From contig NZ_VJYZ01000005.1 of assembly GCF_007018965.1 (NCBI RefSeq), positions 292,671-356,670 of the forward strand: DNA of 64,000 bases, in the 5' to 3' direction. A model generated the notes under the pieces. It was not told where the DNA came from. It did no database searches and was given only the letters and a program-made list of their open reading frames with translations. Of the stretch, positions 45,820 to 53,350 are shown piece by piece (the stretch's first letter is position 1; each line of letters starts with the position of its first letter). The DNA is from Paracoccus marinus. Its GTDB lineage: Bacteria > Pseudomonadota > Alphaproteobacteria > Rhodobacterales > Rhodobacteraceae. The position numbers and the translations under genes are program-made.

Positions 45820-45848
45820 GGGTGAAGCTCCCCCTGCAATGACTGGCT

Positions 45849-45870
45849 GGCGGGCCCGGCCGGGCCCGCC
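45849..45870. repeat. Perfect 22-bp palindrome in the choX leader
   Basis: GGCGGGCCCGG followed immediately by its exact reverse complement, 30 bp upstream of the choX ATG. It could be an operator or an mRNA cruciform/hairpin near the ribosome site. See findings. Confidence 0.7.
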
Positions 45871-45923
45871 GCCACCGGGGCAAACTTTGCGCCCAAATCC
45901 GCAGTATGCAAGTCGTGATTTCA

Positions 45924-45942
45924 GGCGCGAAAATGTCGCGCC
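45924..45942. promoter_or_regulatory. Inverted repeat in the choX-efeU divergent region
   Basis: GGCGCGA-AAATG-TCGCGCC, a perfect 7+7 inverted repeat placed between the divergent promoters. A regulator site is plausible. The regulator is unknown. Confidence 0.4.
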
Positions 45943-45961
45943 CCTGACCCTGCGGGGAAAG

Positions 45962-45989
45962 TTGACCGAATGCCTCGGACATATTAAAC
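45962..45989 (+). promoter_or_regulatory. Possible efe operon promoter
   Basis: TTGACC (45962-45967) with TTAAAC (45984-45989) at 16 bp, or TATTAA two bases earlier at a poorer spacing. I see no clear Irr or Fur box, though a degenerate RirA-type site cannot be excluded. Confidence 0.35.
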
Positions 45990-46027
45990 GCCAGACCTGC
46001 GGCACCCCGCCGCCCAGGACTTTGCCC

Positions 46028-46885
46028 GTGCTTGCCCCGTTTCTCATCATGCTGCGCGAAGGGATGGAGGCCGCGGTGATCGTCGGCATCATCGCGACCT
46101 ATCTGCACCGCACCGGCCGCGCGGCCTTCATGCCGGCGGTCTGGACGGGCGTCCTGCTGGCGGTCGCGCTGTCGCTGTTCGCGGGCGCAGCGCTGCAGGT
46201 CCTGCGGGCAGGGTACCCCCAGAAATCGCAAGAGGCGTTCGAGGCGGGCGTGGCGCTGATCGCGACCGGGATGCTGCTGTGGATGGTCGTCTGGATGCGC
46301 GCCAACGCGCGGTCGCTGTCATCGACGCTGCGCGGGTCGGTGGACGACGCGCTTGGCCCTGCGGGCGGCGCGGGTCCGCGGTCCGGCGCGGGCGTCTGGC
46401 CACTGGTGGGCGCGGCCTTTCTGGCCGTCGCGCGCGAGGGGCTCGAGTCGGTGTTCTTCCTGCTCGCGATCTTCCAGCAAAGCCCCGGCGCTGCCGCGCC
46501 GCTGGGCGCGCTGGCCGGACTTGGCGTCGCGGTCGGCCTTGGGATCGCGCTTTATCGCGGCGGGGTGCGGCTGGACCTGCAGCGGTTCTTCCGCTGGACC
46601 GGGGTGTTCGTGATCCTCGTCGCGGCCGGACTGTTCTCGGGCGCGCTGCGCAGCCTGCACGAGGCGGGGGTGTGGAACCACCTTCAGCAACCCGTCTACG
46701 ACCTGACCCGCACGCTGCCCGTGTCGTCGGTCCCGGGCACGATCCTGTCGGGTCTGCTGGGCTATCACGACCGCCCGACGCTGGGCGAGGCGCTGGCGTG
46801 GCTTGCCGTCGCGGGCGGCGGGCTGTGGCTGTTCCTGCGCCCGGTGACCGGCGCCGCCGCGCCGCGCCTGCGGACGCAGGGCTGA
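46028..46885 (+). CDS. efeU: Ferrous iron permease EfeU (FTR1 family)
   Basis: 285 residues from GTG 46028 (AGGA 9 nt upstream). Seven or so hydrophobic segments with the two iron-coordinating REGxE motifs: R10-EGME and R136-EGLE. The start is placed so that REGME lies in the first membrane helix, as in the family. It transports iron across the inner membrane together with periplasmic EfeO and EfeB. It is the first gene of a four-gene operon. Confidence 0.92.
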   Translation: MLAPFLIMLREGMEAAVIVGIIATYLHRTGRAAFMPAVWTGVLLAVALSLFAGAALQVLRAGYPQKSQEAFEAGVALIATGMLLWMVVWMRANARSLSSTLRGSVDDALGPAGGAGPRSGAGVWPLVGAAFLAVAREGLESVFFLLAIFQQSPGAAAPLGALAGLGVAVGLGIALYRGGVRLDLQRFFRWTGVFVILVAAGLFSGALRSLHEAGVWNHLQQPVYDLTRTLPVSSVPGTILSGLLGYHDRPTLGEALAWLAVAGGGLWLFLRPVTGAAAPRLRTQG

Positions 46886-46889
46886 TCCG

Positions 46890-48089
46890 ATGGCCCCCGC
46901 CGGTCCGTCCCTGAACATGAAGCCCGTGCTGATCGGCGCGGGCATCCTGGCGCTCGCGGGTCTGGGCGCGTTCGCCGCGGCCACCCGGCACGCAGCCCCG
47001 GGCCTGCCCCAGGGCGCGCGCCAGATCGCGGTGTCGGAAACCGCCTGCGAGCCGATGGCGATGACGGTGCCCGCAGGCGCGGCAAGCTTCGTCATCCGGA
47101 ACGCCTCGTCCCGGCCGCTGGAATGGGAGATTCTCGACGGCGTGATGGTGGTGGCCGAGCGCGAGAACATCGCGCCAGGCTTCACCGCCACGCTGACCGA
47201 GCGGCTGAAGCCCGGCAGCTACCAGATCACCTGCGGCCTTCTGTCGAACCCGCGCGGCACGCTGACCGTGACCCCCACCGCCCAGTCCGAGGCGGCCCGC
47301 GCGGCCCCGCCTACGGCCGAGTTCATCGGCCCCCTGTCCGAGATGCGGGTGCGGCTGATTCAGGCCGGCACCGCGCTGGAACGCGACACCGCCGCGCTGG
47401 CTGACGCGGTCGCGGCGGGCGATCTGGACGCCGCCAAGGCGGCCTATGGCACGGCCCGGGCGTCCTGGGCACGGCTCGGCACCGCGACGGCGCGGGCCAG
47501 CGATCTTGCGAACCGGATGTCGCCCGCTGCCGCCGTCCTTGCGGGGCGCGAGGCCGATCCGGGCTTCACCGGCTTCCACCGGATCGAGCATGGTCTGTGG
47601 ACCAAGGCCACCACCGAGGGGCTGGAGCCCGCCGCCCGCGTGCTCGCCGCCGACGCGACCGAGATGAAGGCGCGTCTGCGCGACATGGCCGTGGACCCCG
47701 CCGACATCGCGGGCGACGCCGCGCGGCTCGCGCGCCACATCGCCGACGGGCAGGCGCGGCAGGGCGTGAACCTGTATTCGGGGCAGGACGCGGCCGAGTT
47801 CGACGCCGCGCTCGACAGCATCGCGGGCGCGGCCAAGGTGCTGGCCCCGCTGACGACCGCCGCCGCGCCCGATGCGGCCAAGACGGTGGAATCCCGGATC
47901 GCCGCGACGCGCAGTGCGATCGCCGCAATGGGCGCTTCGCCCGAAGCCGAAGCGCGCGAAGACGTGGCGCAGGGTTTCGCGGCGCTGGGGCAGGCGCTCG
48001 ACGCCCTGAACCCGGCGCTGGGTTTGGACGCCGGCGCTGCGGAAGCCGGGGCAGCGTCCGGGCCAGCGTCTGGGGGAGGGGCGGGCTGA
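46890..48089 (+). CDS. efeO: EfeO, cupredoxin-imelysin iron-uptake protein
   Basis: 399 residues. N-terminal signal or anchor (PVLIGAGILALAGLGAFAAA), a cupredoxin-like domain (about 40-135: SETACEPMAMTVPAGAASFVIRNASS, YQITCGLLSNPRGTLTV) and an imelysin/M75 domain (about 145-375) with the metal motif GFHRIEHGLW (about 226-235). It binds iron in the periplasm and hands it to EfeU. A Gly/Ala/Ser-rich 20-residue tail ends the protein. It starts 4 bp after efeU and ends 2 bp before efeB. Confidence 0.92.
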   Translation: MAPAGPSLNMKPVLIGAGILALAGLGAFAAATRHAAPGLPQGARQIAVSETACEPMAMTVPAGAASFVIRNASSRPLEWEILDGVMVVAERENIAPGFTATLTERLKPGSYQITCGLLSNPRGTLTVTPTAQSEAARAAPPTAEFIGPLSEMRVRLIQAGTALERDTAALADAVAAGDLDAAKAAYGTARASWARLGTATARASDLANRMSPAAAVLAGREADPGFTGFHRIEHGLWTKATTEGLEPAARVLAADATEMKARLRDMAVDPADIAGDAARLARHIADGQARQGVNLYSGQDAAEFDAALDSIAGAAKVLAPLTTAAAPDAAKTVESRIAATRSAIAAMGASPEAEAREDVAQGFAALGQALDALNPALGLDAGAAEAGAASGPASGGGAG

Positions 48090-48091
48090 CG

Positions 48092-49423
48092 ATGGCTGGC
48101 GGTCACGACCCCACCCGCCGCACCCTGCTGCGCGGCTTCGGCGCGGCGGCGATGGTCTGCCCCTTCGCCGCAGGCATGGCCCGCGCCGAAGGAAACGCCG
48201 CGCCCGACAACAACGCAACCGGGCAGCCGCGCGTGACGCAGGCCCCGCAGGCGAACGAATCCTCGCCCGGCGACTACGTCTCGCCCTATGGCGCGCATCA
48301 GGCGGGCATCGTCACCCCGCGCCCGGCCCACGGCATGGTCGCAAGCTTTCACGTGCTGGCCGATACCCCCGCCGATCTGGAACGCCTGCTGCGCCGCCTG
48401 GGCGAGCGGATCGCGTTCCTGACCCGGGGCGGCGAGGTGCCACAGGTCGATCCCGGCCTCCCGCCCGCGGACTCGGGCCTGCTTGGCCCCGTCATCCGGC
48501 CGGACGCGCTGACGATCACCGTGGCCCTCGGCGCGGACCTGTTCGACCGCCACGACTGGCTGTCCCCCCATCGCCCGCGCCAGCTGGTGCGGATGCCGAA
48601 GTTCCCCAACGACGCGCCTGACGCCTCGATCCTGCACGGCGACCTCGCGCTGCAGATCTGCGCCAACACGCAGGACGCGACGATCCACGCGCTGCGCGAC
48701 ATCATCAAGTCTGTTCCCGACCAGCTGCTGCTGGCGTGGAAACAGGAAGGCAGCGTCCCCGTGATCCCGCCCCGCCCGGCCGGCGAGATCGAGAATGCGC
48801 GGAACTTCCTGGGCTTCCGCGACGGCTCGGCCAACCCCGACGCGAGCGACGCGGCCCAGATGGACCGCATCGTCTGGGTGGGCGCGGCGCAGGGCGAACC
48901 CGGCTGGACCCACGGCGGCAGCTACGCCGCGGTGCGGATCATCCGCAACTTCGTCGAACGCTGGGACCGCACCCCGCTGGCCGAGCAGGAACGGATCATG
49001 GGCCGCGTCAAGTCGAACGGCGCCCCCCTCGACCGCCGCCACGCGACCGAGATGGACGTGCCCGACTACGAAGCCGACCCGGACGGCGAGGCGACGGCCA
49101 TGGACGCCCATATCCGGCTGGCAAACCCGCGCACCCCCGACAGCCGGCGCAACCTGATCCTGCGCCGGCCCTTCAACTACTCGAACGGGGTCACGAAATC
49201 GGGTCAGCTGGATCAGGGGCTGCTGTTCATCTGCTGGCAGGCGGACCTCGCGCAGGGGTTCGTGGCGGTCCAGGACCGGCTGAACGGCGAGCCGCTGGAG
49301 GAATACATCAAGCCCGTGGGCGGCGGCTTTTTCTTCGCTCTGCCCGGTTTCACGGACGCCCCCGACGACTATCCCGGCCGCCAGCTGATCGGCGCCATCG
49401 GCCGCACCACCGCGCCGGCCTGA
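48092..49423 (+). CDS. efeB: EfeB, Tat-exported DyP-type peroxidase
   Basis: 443 residues. Twin-arginine signal RRTLLRGFGAAAMV (RR at 9-10). The DyP domain has GFRDGSANPD, the distal aspartate motif, a heme-ligand histidine region further on, and RRPFNYSNG and GLLFICWQADL near the C-terminus. It is a haem peroxidase that oxidises ferrous iron or porphyrin in the periplasm for EfeUO uptake. Folded export through Tat fits a haem protein. Confidence 0.93.
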   Translation: MAGGHDPTRRTLLRGFGAAAMVCPFAAGMARAEGNAAPDNNATGQPRVTQAPQANESSPGDYVSPYGAHQAGIVTPRPAHGMVASFHVLADTPADLERLLRRLGERIAFLTRGGEVPQVDPGLPPADSGLLGPVIRPDALTITVALGADLFDRHDWLSPHRPRQLVRMPKFPNDAPDASILHGDLALQICANTQDATIHALRDIIKSVPDQLLLAWKQEGSVPVIPPRPAGEIENARNFLGFRDGSANPDASDAAQMDRIVWVGAAQGEPGWTHGGSYAAVRIIRNFVERWDRTPLAEQERIMGRVKSNGAPLDRRHATEMDVPDYEADPDGEATAMDAHIRLANPRTPDSRRNLILRRPFNYSNGVTKSGQLDQGLLFICWQADLAQGFVAVQDRLNGEPLEEYIKPVGGGFFFALPGFTDAPDDYPGRQLIGAIGRTTAPA

Positions 49424-49445
49424 CCGGCAACTGAAAGGACTGACG

Positions 49446-50246
49446 ATGAAGACGACCCTGGCCCTTCTGGGCCTCATGCTGCCCGGCGCGGCCTTCGCGC
49501 AGGACGCGACCCTCGCCCTTGTCGGGCCGATGGCCGAATACAAGCTGTATGTCGCGGACGAGACGCAGGAACTGGTCAAGGACACCCGCGCCTTCACCGA
49601 CGCGGTCAAGGCCGGCGACGTCGAGACCGCGAAGTCGCTGTTCGCGCCGACCCGCCTGCATTACGAGAAGATCGAGCCGGTGGCGGAACTGTTCAGCGAC
49701 CTTGACGTGTCGATCGACAGCCGCGCCGACGATCACGAGGCGGCCGAGGCGGACCCGGGCTTCACCGGCTTTCACCGGATCGAGCATGCGCTGTGGGCCA
49801 CGGGCTCGACCGAGGGGATGGCCCCCTTCGCCGACAAGCTGATGGCCGATGTCGAGGATCTGGCCGCCCGCATCGACGGGCTGACCTTCCCGCCGCAGGT
49901 CGTCGTGGGCGGCGCGGCGGTGCTGATGGACGAGGTCGCGGCGACCAAGATCTCGGGCGAGGAAGACCGCTACAGCCACACCGACCTGTGGGATTTCCGC
50001 GGCAACTTCGACGGCGCGCGCAAGATCGTCGAGCTGTTCCGCCCGCACGTCAAGGACGACGCCTTCCTGGCCACGATCGACGCGAACTTCGACAAGGTCG
50101 ACCGGACGCTCGAGAAGTACCGCGAGGGCGAAGGGTACCAGAGCTACGAAAAGCTGACCGACGACGACCGCCGGGTGCTGGCCGCGGGCGTGAACACGCT
50201 GGCCGAGGACCTGTCCACCCTGCGCGGGCGCGTGGGGCTGGATTGA
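49446..50246 (+). CDS. Second imelysin-domain protein (EfeM-like)
   Basis: 266 residues. Signal peptide MKTTLALLGLMLPGAAFA, then an imelysin domain alone: PMAEYKLYVADETQELVKDT, GFTGFHRIEHALW (about 105-117) and DLWDFRGNFDGARKIVELF. It lacks the cupredoxin part of EfeO and has no lipobox. Single-domain EfeM proteins can replace EfeO in other bacteria. Here both forms stand in one operon, which is unusual. It follows efeB by 22 bp with an AAAGGA ribosome site and is closed by the terminator at 50257. Confidence 0.88.
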   Translation: MKTTLALLGLMLPGAAFAQDATLALVGPMAEYKLYVADETQELVKDTRAFTDAVKAGDVETAKSLFAPTRLHYEKIEPVAELFSDLDVSIDSRADDHEAAEADPGFTGFHRIEHALWATGSTEGMAPFADKLMADVEDLAARIDGLTFPPQVVVGGAAVLMDEVAATKISGEEDRYSHTDLWDFRGNFDGARKIVELFRPHVKDDAFLATIDANFDKVDRTLEKYREGEGYQSYEKLTDDDRRVLAAGVNTLAEDLSTLRGRVGLD

Positions 50247-50256
50247 CCGCAAGCCG

Positions 50257-50286
50257 GGGCGGGCCCTGTCGCGGGCCCGCCCTTCT
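50257..50286 (+). terminator. Terminator between efe operon and lacI-type gene
   Basis: A perfect 10-bp stem GGGCGGGCCC (50257-50266) / GGGCCCGCCC (50273-50282) with a 6-nt loop, followed by TTCTCT. It probably serves the convergent regulator gene as well. Confidence 0.7.
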
Positions 50287-51327
50287 CTAGCCCTTCTCGG
50301 GCACGTCGGTCGAGGCGCGCAGGACCAGTTCGCACCCCAGCTCGATCTTGCGCGGCACGAAGGGCTCGCCCGTCGCGCGCCGCCGCGCGGTTTCCTGCAT
50401 CAGCACCAGCGCCTCTTCCCCGATCTTTCGCATGGGGATCACGATGGTTGACAGCGCGGGCGACAGGAACTCGCCCTGCGGCAAGCCGTCGATGCCGATC
50501 ACCGAGATGTCGCCGGGGACCGAACGACCGCTTTCCCGGATCGCCACGATCGCGCCCGCGGCAAGGATGTCGGCCGCAGCCACGATCGCGGTGAAGGGCG
50601 GGCCGTCCTGCAGCGCAAGCGCCACCCGCGCCCGCGCCGCCTGCGCGGTCCAGTCATCGACCTCGAGGATGTGGCTGGGGCCGAGGCCGGGCCCCAGCAC
50701 GTCGCGCACCCCTTCCAGGCGACGGGCGATGGTGCGGCGGCCGGGCTTGGTCAGGAACGCGATCCGCTGGTGGCCGAGCGCGGTCAGGTGCCCCGCCGCC
50801 AGCGCCGCGGCCGCGCGGTTGCAGGGCGCGACCGAGTCGAGCTTCATCAGCGGGTCGTCGTCGTTCAGAAGGACGACCGGGCAGGGCAGCAGCCGGGCCT
50901 GCGCGATGGTGTCGTCATCGACGGTCATCAGGATGATGCCCATCAGCCCCGACCGACCCTGGCGGCCGGGAACCCGGGCGGGCAGGCGCGCGATCTCGGC
51001 CGGATGGGCGTAGCCCAGCACCTCGACCTCGATCCCCAGGTCGCCCGCCCGGGCGCGCAGCCCTTCCAGCACGTGCAGCGTGTACTGGCTTCGCTGCAGG
51101 TCCAGAAGCGCCGCGTGCGACGCGACCAGCAGCACCTTGGACCCCGCCGGCTCCTCGCGCAGCGGATAGTTCAGTTCGCGCGCGCGCGCCCTGATCCGGC
51201 CCAGCATCTCGTCGCGGACATAGCCGCGCCCGCTCAGCGCGCGGGACACGGTGGCGGTCGAGACGCCGAGGTCGCGGGCGATGTCGGCGATGGTGGCGCG
51301 CCGGGGGGCGGGATGCTTGACGGGCAT
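50287..51327 (-). CDS. LacI-family regulator of the uronate operon
   Basis: 346 residues. N-terminal helix-turn-helix and hinge: ATIADIARDLGVSTATVSRALSGRGYVRDEMLGRI (about 11-45). C-terminal periplasmic-binding-like domain with ILMTVDDDTIAQARLLPCPVVLLNDDD and DISVIGIDGLPQGEFLSPALSTI. It is transcribed divergently from the GH88/105 gene, with only 76 bp between the starts, so local control of the operon is likely. The effector is probably a sugar acid or the imported oligosaccharide. Confidence 0.9.
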   Translation of the reverse strand: MPVKHPAPRRATIADIARDLGVSTATVSRALSGRGYVRDEMLGRIRARARELNYPLREEPAGSKVLLVASHAALLDLQRSQYTLHVLEGLRARAGDLGIEVEVLGYAHPAEIARLPARVPGRQGRSGLMGIILMTVDDDTIAQARLLPCPVVLLNDDDPLMKLDSVAPCNRAAAALAAGHLTALGHQRIAFLTKPGRRTIARRLEGVRDVLGPGLGPSHILEVDDWTAQAARARVALALQDGPPFTAIVAAADILAAGAIVAIRESGRSVPGDISVIGIDGLPQGEFLSPALSTIVIPMRKIGEEALVLMQETARRRATGEPFVPRKIELGCELVLRASTDVPEKG

Positions 51328-51332
51328 GTCAC

Positions 51333-51384
51333 CGCGTATGCAAGAAAATTACATATTGCAACAATGTTTCACAGCACCGCTCAT
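51333..51384. promoter_or_regulatory. Back-to-back promoters sharing one TTGCAA box
   Basis: The self-complementary TTGCAA (51356-51361) can act as -35 in both directions: plus strand with GCTCAT (51379-51384) at 17 bp, minus strand with TACGCG (51333-51338) at 17 bp. The small inverted repeat ATTG-CAA-CAAT (51355-51365) overlaps it and may bind the LacI-family protein. Confidence 0.38.
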
Positions 51385-51403
51385 TGTCCCGCAGGGAGGG
51401 TCC

Positions 51404-52516
51404 ATGGCCGACGTGATTCCAGACGCGGGCGACCGCATCGGCGCGACGCTGGACCGGCTGGTGGCCGGGCTGACGACGCTGTCGCACGACGGCCGCTTCG
51501 ATGAGCCGAACCTCGACGGCACCGCCGGCGACTACATCAGCTTCGACGCCTGGGAATGGCCGCAGGGCGTCGGCATGTTCGGGCTGGTGCAGCTTTGGCG
51601 GGCCAAGGGGAACGACCCCGCGCTGGGGCGGATCATCGGCGGCTGGTACCGGCGCGCGCTGGATCGCGGGCTGCCCGCGCTGAACGTGAACACCACCGCG
51701 CCGATGCTGGGGCTGGCGCTATACTGGGACCAGACCCGCGACCCCGCGTTCCGGGCCGCGCTGGACGACTGGGCCGACCGGCTGATGACGCAGGCGGGGC
51801 GCACGGGCTTCGCGGCATTCCAGCATGACGTGTCCGACAAGCTGAACGCGCACGAATTGTGGGACGACACGCTTTACATGGTCGGCCTGTTTCTCGCCGC
51901 CTACGGGCAGGTGTCGGGCCGCCGCGGGCTGGTGGACGAGGCGGAACGGCAGTTCCTGTCCCACGCGCATTTCCTGGCCGACCGCCGCACCGGCCTGTGG
52001 TTTCACGGCTGGACCTTCGACGGCCGCCACAACTTCGCCGACGCGCTGTGGGCGCGGGGGAACGCGTGGATCACGGCCGGGTTCGTGGACCTGTTCGAGC
52101 TGGCCGACCTGTCGCCCGCCGTGCGCGACCATCTCGCCTCGCTTCTGCGCGACCAGGTCGAGGCGCTGCTGCCGCTGCAAGCCTCGTCCGGCATGTGGCA
52201 CACGCTGCTGGCGGAACCGGGCAGCTACGCCGAAACCTCGGCCACGGCGGGCTTTGCCTACGGACTTCTGAAAGGCGCGCGGCTGAGGCTTGGCGACGAC
52301 CGCTGGCGCGCGGCCGGGCTGCGCGCGCTTGACGCGGTGATCGGCGCGGTCGATGCGCAGGGCGTTGTCGGCGGCGTCAGCTACGGCACCCGGATGGGGC
52401 ACGACCTGCAGCATTACCGCGACATCCCGATCCAGCCCACGGCCTACGGGCAGTCGCTGGCCATTCTGGCGCTGGTCGAAGGGCGCCGGCACCTGACCGA
52501 AAGGAACGACCGATGA
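51404..52516 (+). CDS. Unsaturated uronyl hydrolase (GH88/GH105 family)
   Basis: 370 residues from ATG 51404 (AGGGAGG ribosome site). (alpha/alpha)6-barrel family of unsaturated glucuronyl and rhamnogalacturonyl hydrolases, with LNAHELWDDTLYMVGLFLAAYG (catalytic acid candidates D154/D155), GLWFHGWTFDGRHNFADALWARGNAWITAG and YAETSATAGFAYGLLKG. It removes the 4,5-unsaturated uronate left at the non-reducing end by a lyase, releasing 5-keto-4-deoxyuronate. There is no signal peptide, so it acts in the cytoplasm on imported oligosaccharide. The stop overlaps the kduI start (ATGA). Confidence 0.88.
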   Translation: MADVIPDAGDRIGATLDRLVAGLTTLSHDGRFDEPNLDGTAGDYISFDAWEWPQGVGMFGLVQLWRAKGNDPALGRIIGGWYRRALDRGLPALNVNTTAPMLGLALYWDQTRDPAFRAALDDWADRLMTQAGRTGFAAFQHDVSDKLNAHELWDDTLYMVGLFLAAYGQVSGRRGLVDEAERQFLSHAHFLADRRTGLWFHGWTFDGRHNFADALWARGNAWITAGFVDLFELADLSPAVRDHLASLLRDQVEALLPLQASSGMWHTLLAEPGSYAETSATAGFAYGLLKGARLRLGDDRWRAAGLRALDAVIGAVDAQGVVGGVSYGTRMGHDLQHYRDIPIQPTAYGQSLAILALVEGRRHLTERNDR

Positions 52517-53349
52517 CCATGCTGCAGCGCTACGGGGCCGGACCCGACCAGATCGACGCGATGCTGACCGACGACCTGCGCGACAACTTCATGGTCGAGG
52601 GGCTGTTCCAGCCCGGCGAGATCGGGTTTTGCTACACCCACTACGACCGCATGATCCTTGGCGCGGCGGTGCCGACGGATGCGCCCCTGTCGTTCGGCGA
52701 CGGCGCCGACGTGGGGACACCCCGGTTCTTCGACGCGCGCGAGATGGGGGTCGCGAACCTTGGCGGCGCGGGCTGGATCGAGATCGACGGCACCCGCCAC
52801 GCCTTGGCCAACCGCGACGTGCTGTATATCGGCCGCGGCGCGGGCGAGGTGGTGATGGGCAGCGACGACGCCGCGTCGCCCGCGCATTTCTACATGAACT
52901 CGGTCCCCGCGGGGGCGGACATCCCGCACCGGCTCATCACCCGCGACGAGGGCAAGCAGGTCGAGTTCGGCGAGGCGGCGAAGTGCAACCACCGCCGCCT
53001 GCGGATGTACATCCACCCCGAGGTCGCGCCGTCCTGCCTGCTGCTGATGGGGATCACCGACCTGGCCGAGCAGTCGGTGTGGAACACCATGCCCCCGCAC
53101 CTGCACGAGCGGCGGATGGAGGCGTATTGCTACTTCGACCTCGCCCCCGAGGACCGGGTCATGCACTTCATGGGCCGCCCCGACAACACCCGCCACCTGG
53201 TCGTCGCCAACGGCGACATGGTGCTGTCGCCCGCATGGTCGATCCACATGGGCGCGGGCACCGGGCGCTATGCCTTCGTCTGGGGCATGACGGGCGAGAA
53301 CCAGGCCTACGGCGACGTCGATCCCGTCGGCATCGCGGAGCTTCGCTGA
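52513..53349 (+). CDS. kduI: 5-dehydro-4-deoxy-D-glucuronate isomerase
   Basis: 278 residues, standard KduI length. It has NFMVEGLFQPGEIGFCYTHYDRMI, the cupin metal site MPPHLHERRMEAYCYFDL (two His and one Glu, with a further His near HMGAG) and RHLVVANGDMVLSPAWSIHMG. It isomerises 5-keto-4-deoxyuronate to 2,5-diketo-3-deoxygluconate, the substrate of KduD encoded further down. Its ATG overlaps the previous stop. Confidence 0.95.
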   Translation: MTMLQRYGAGPDQIDAMLTDDLRDNFMVEGLFQPGEIGFCYTHYDRMILGAAVPTDAPLSFGDGADVGTPRFFDAREMGVANLGGAGWIEIDGTRHALANRDVLYIGRGAGEVVMGSDDAASPAHFYMNSVPAGADIPHRLITRDEGKQVEFGEAAKCNHRRLRMYIHPEVAPSCLLLMGITDLAEQSVWNTMPPHLHERRMEAYCYFDLAPEDRVMHFMGRPDNTRHLVVANGDMVLSPAWSIHMGAGTGRYAFVWGMTGENQAYGDVDPVGIAELR

Positions 53350-53350
53350 C

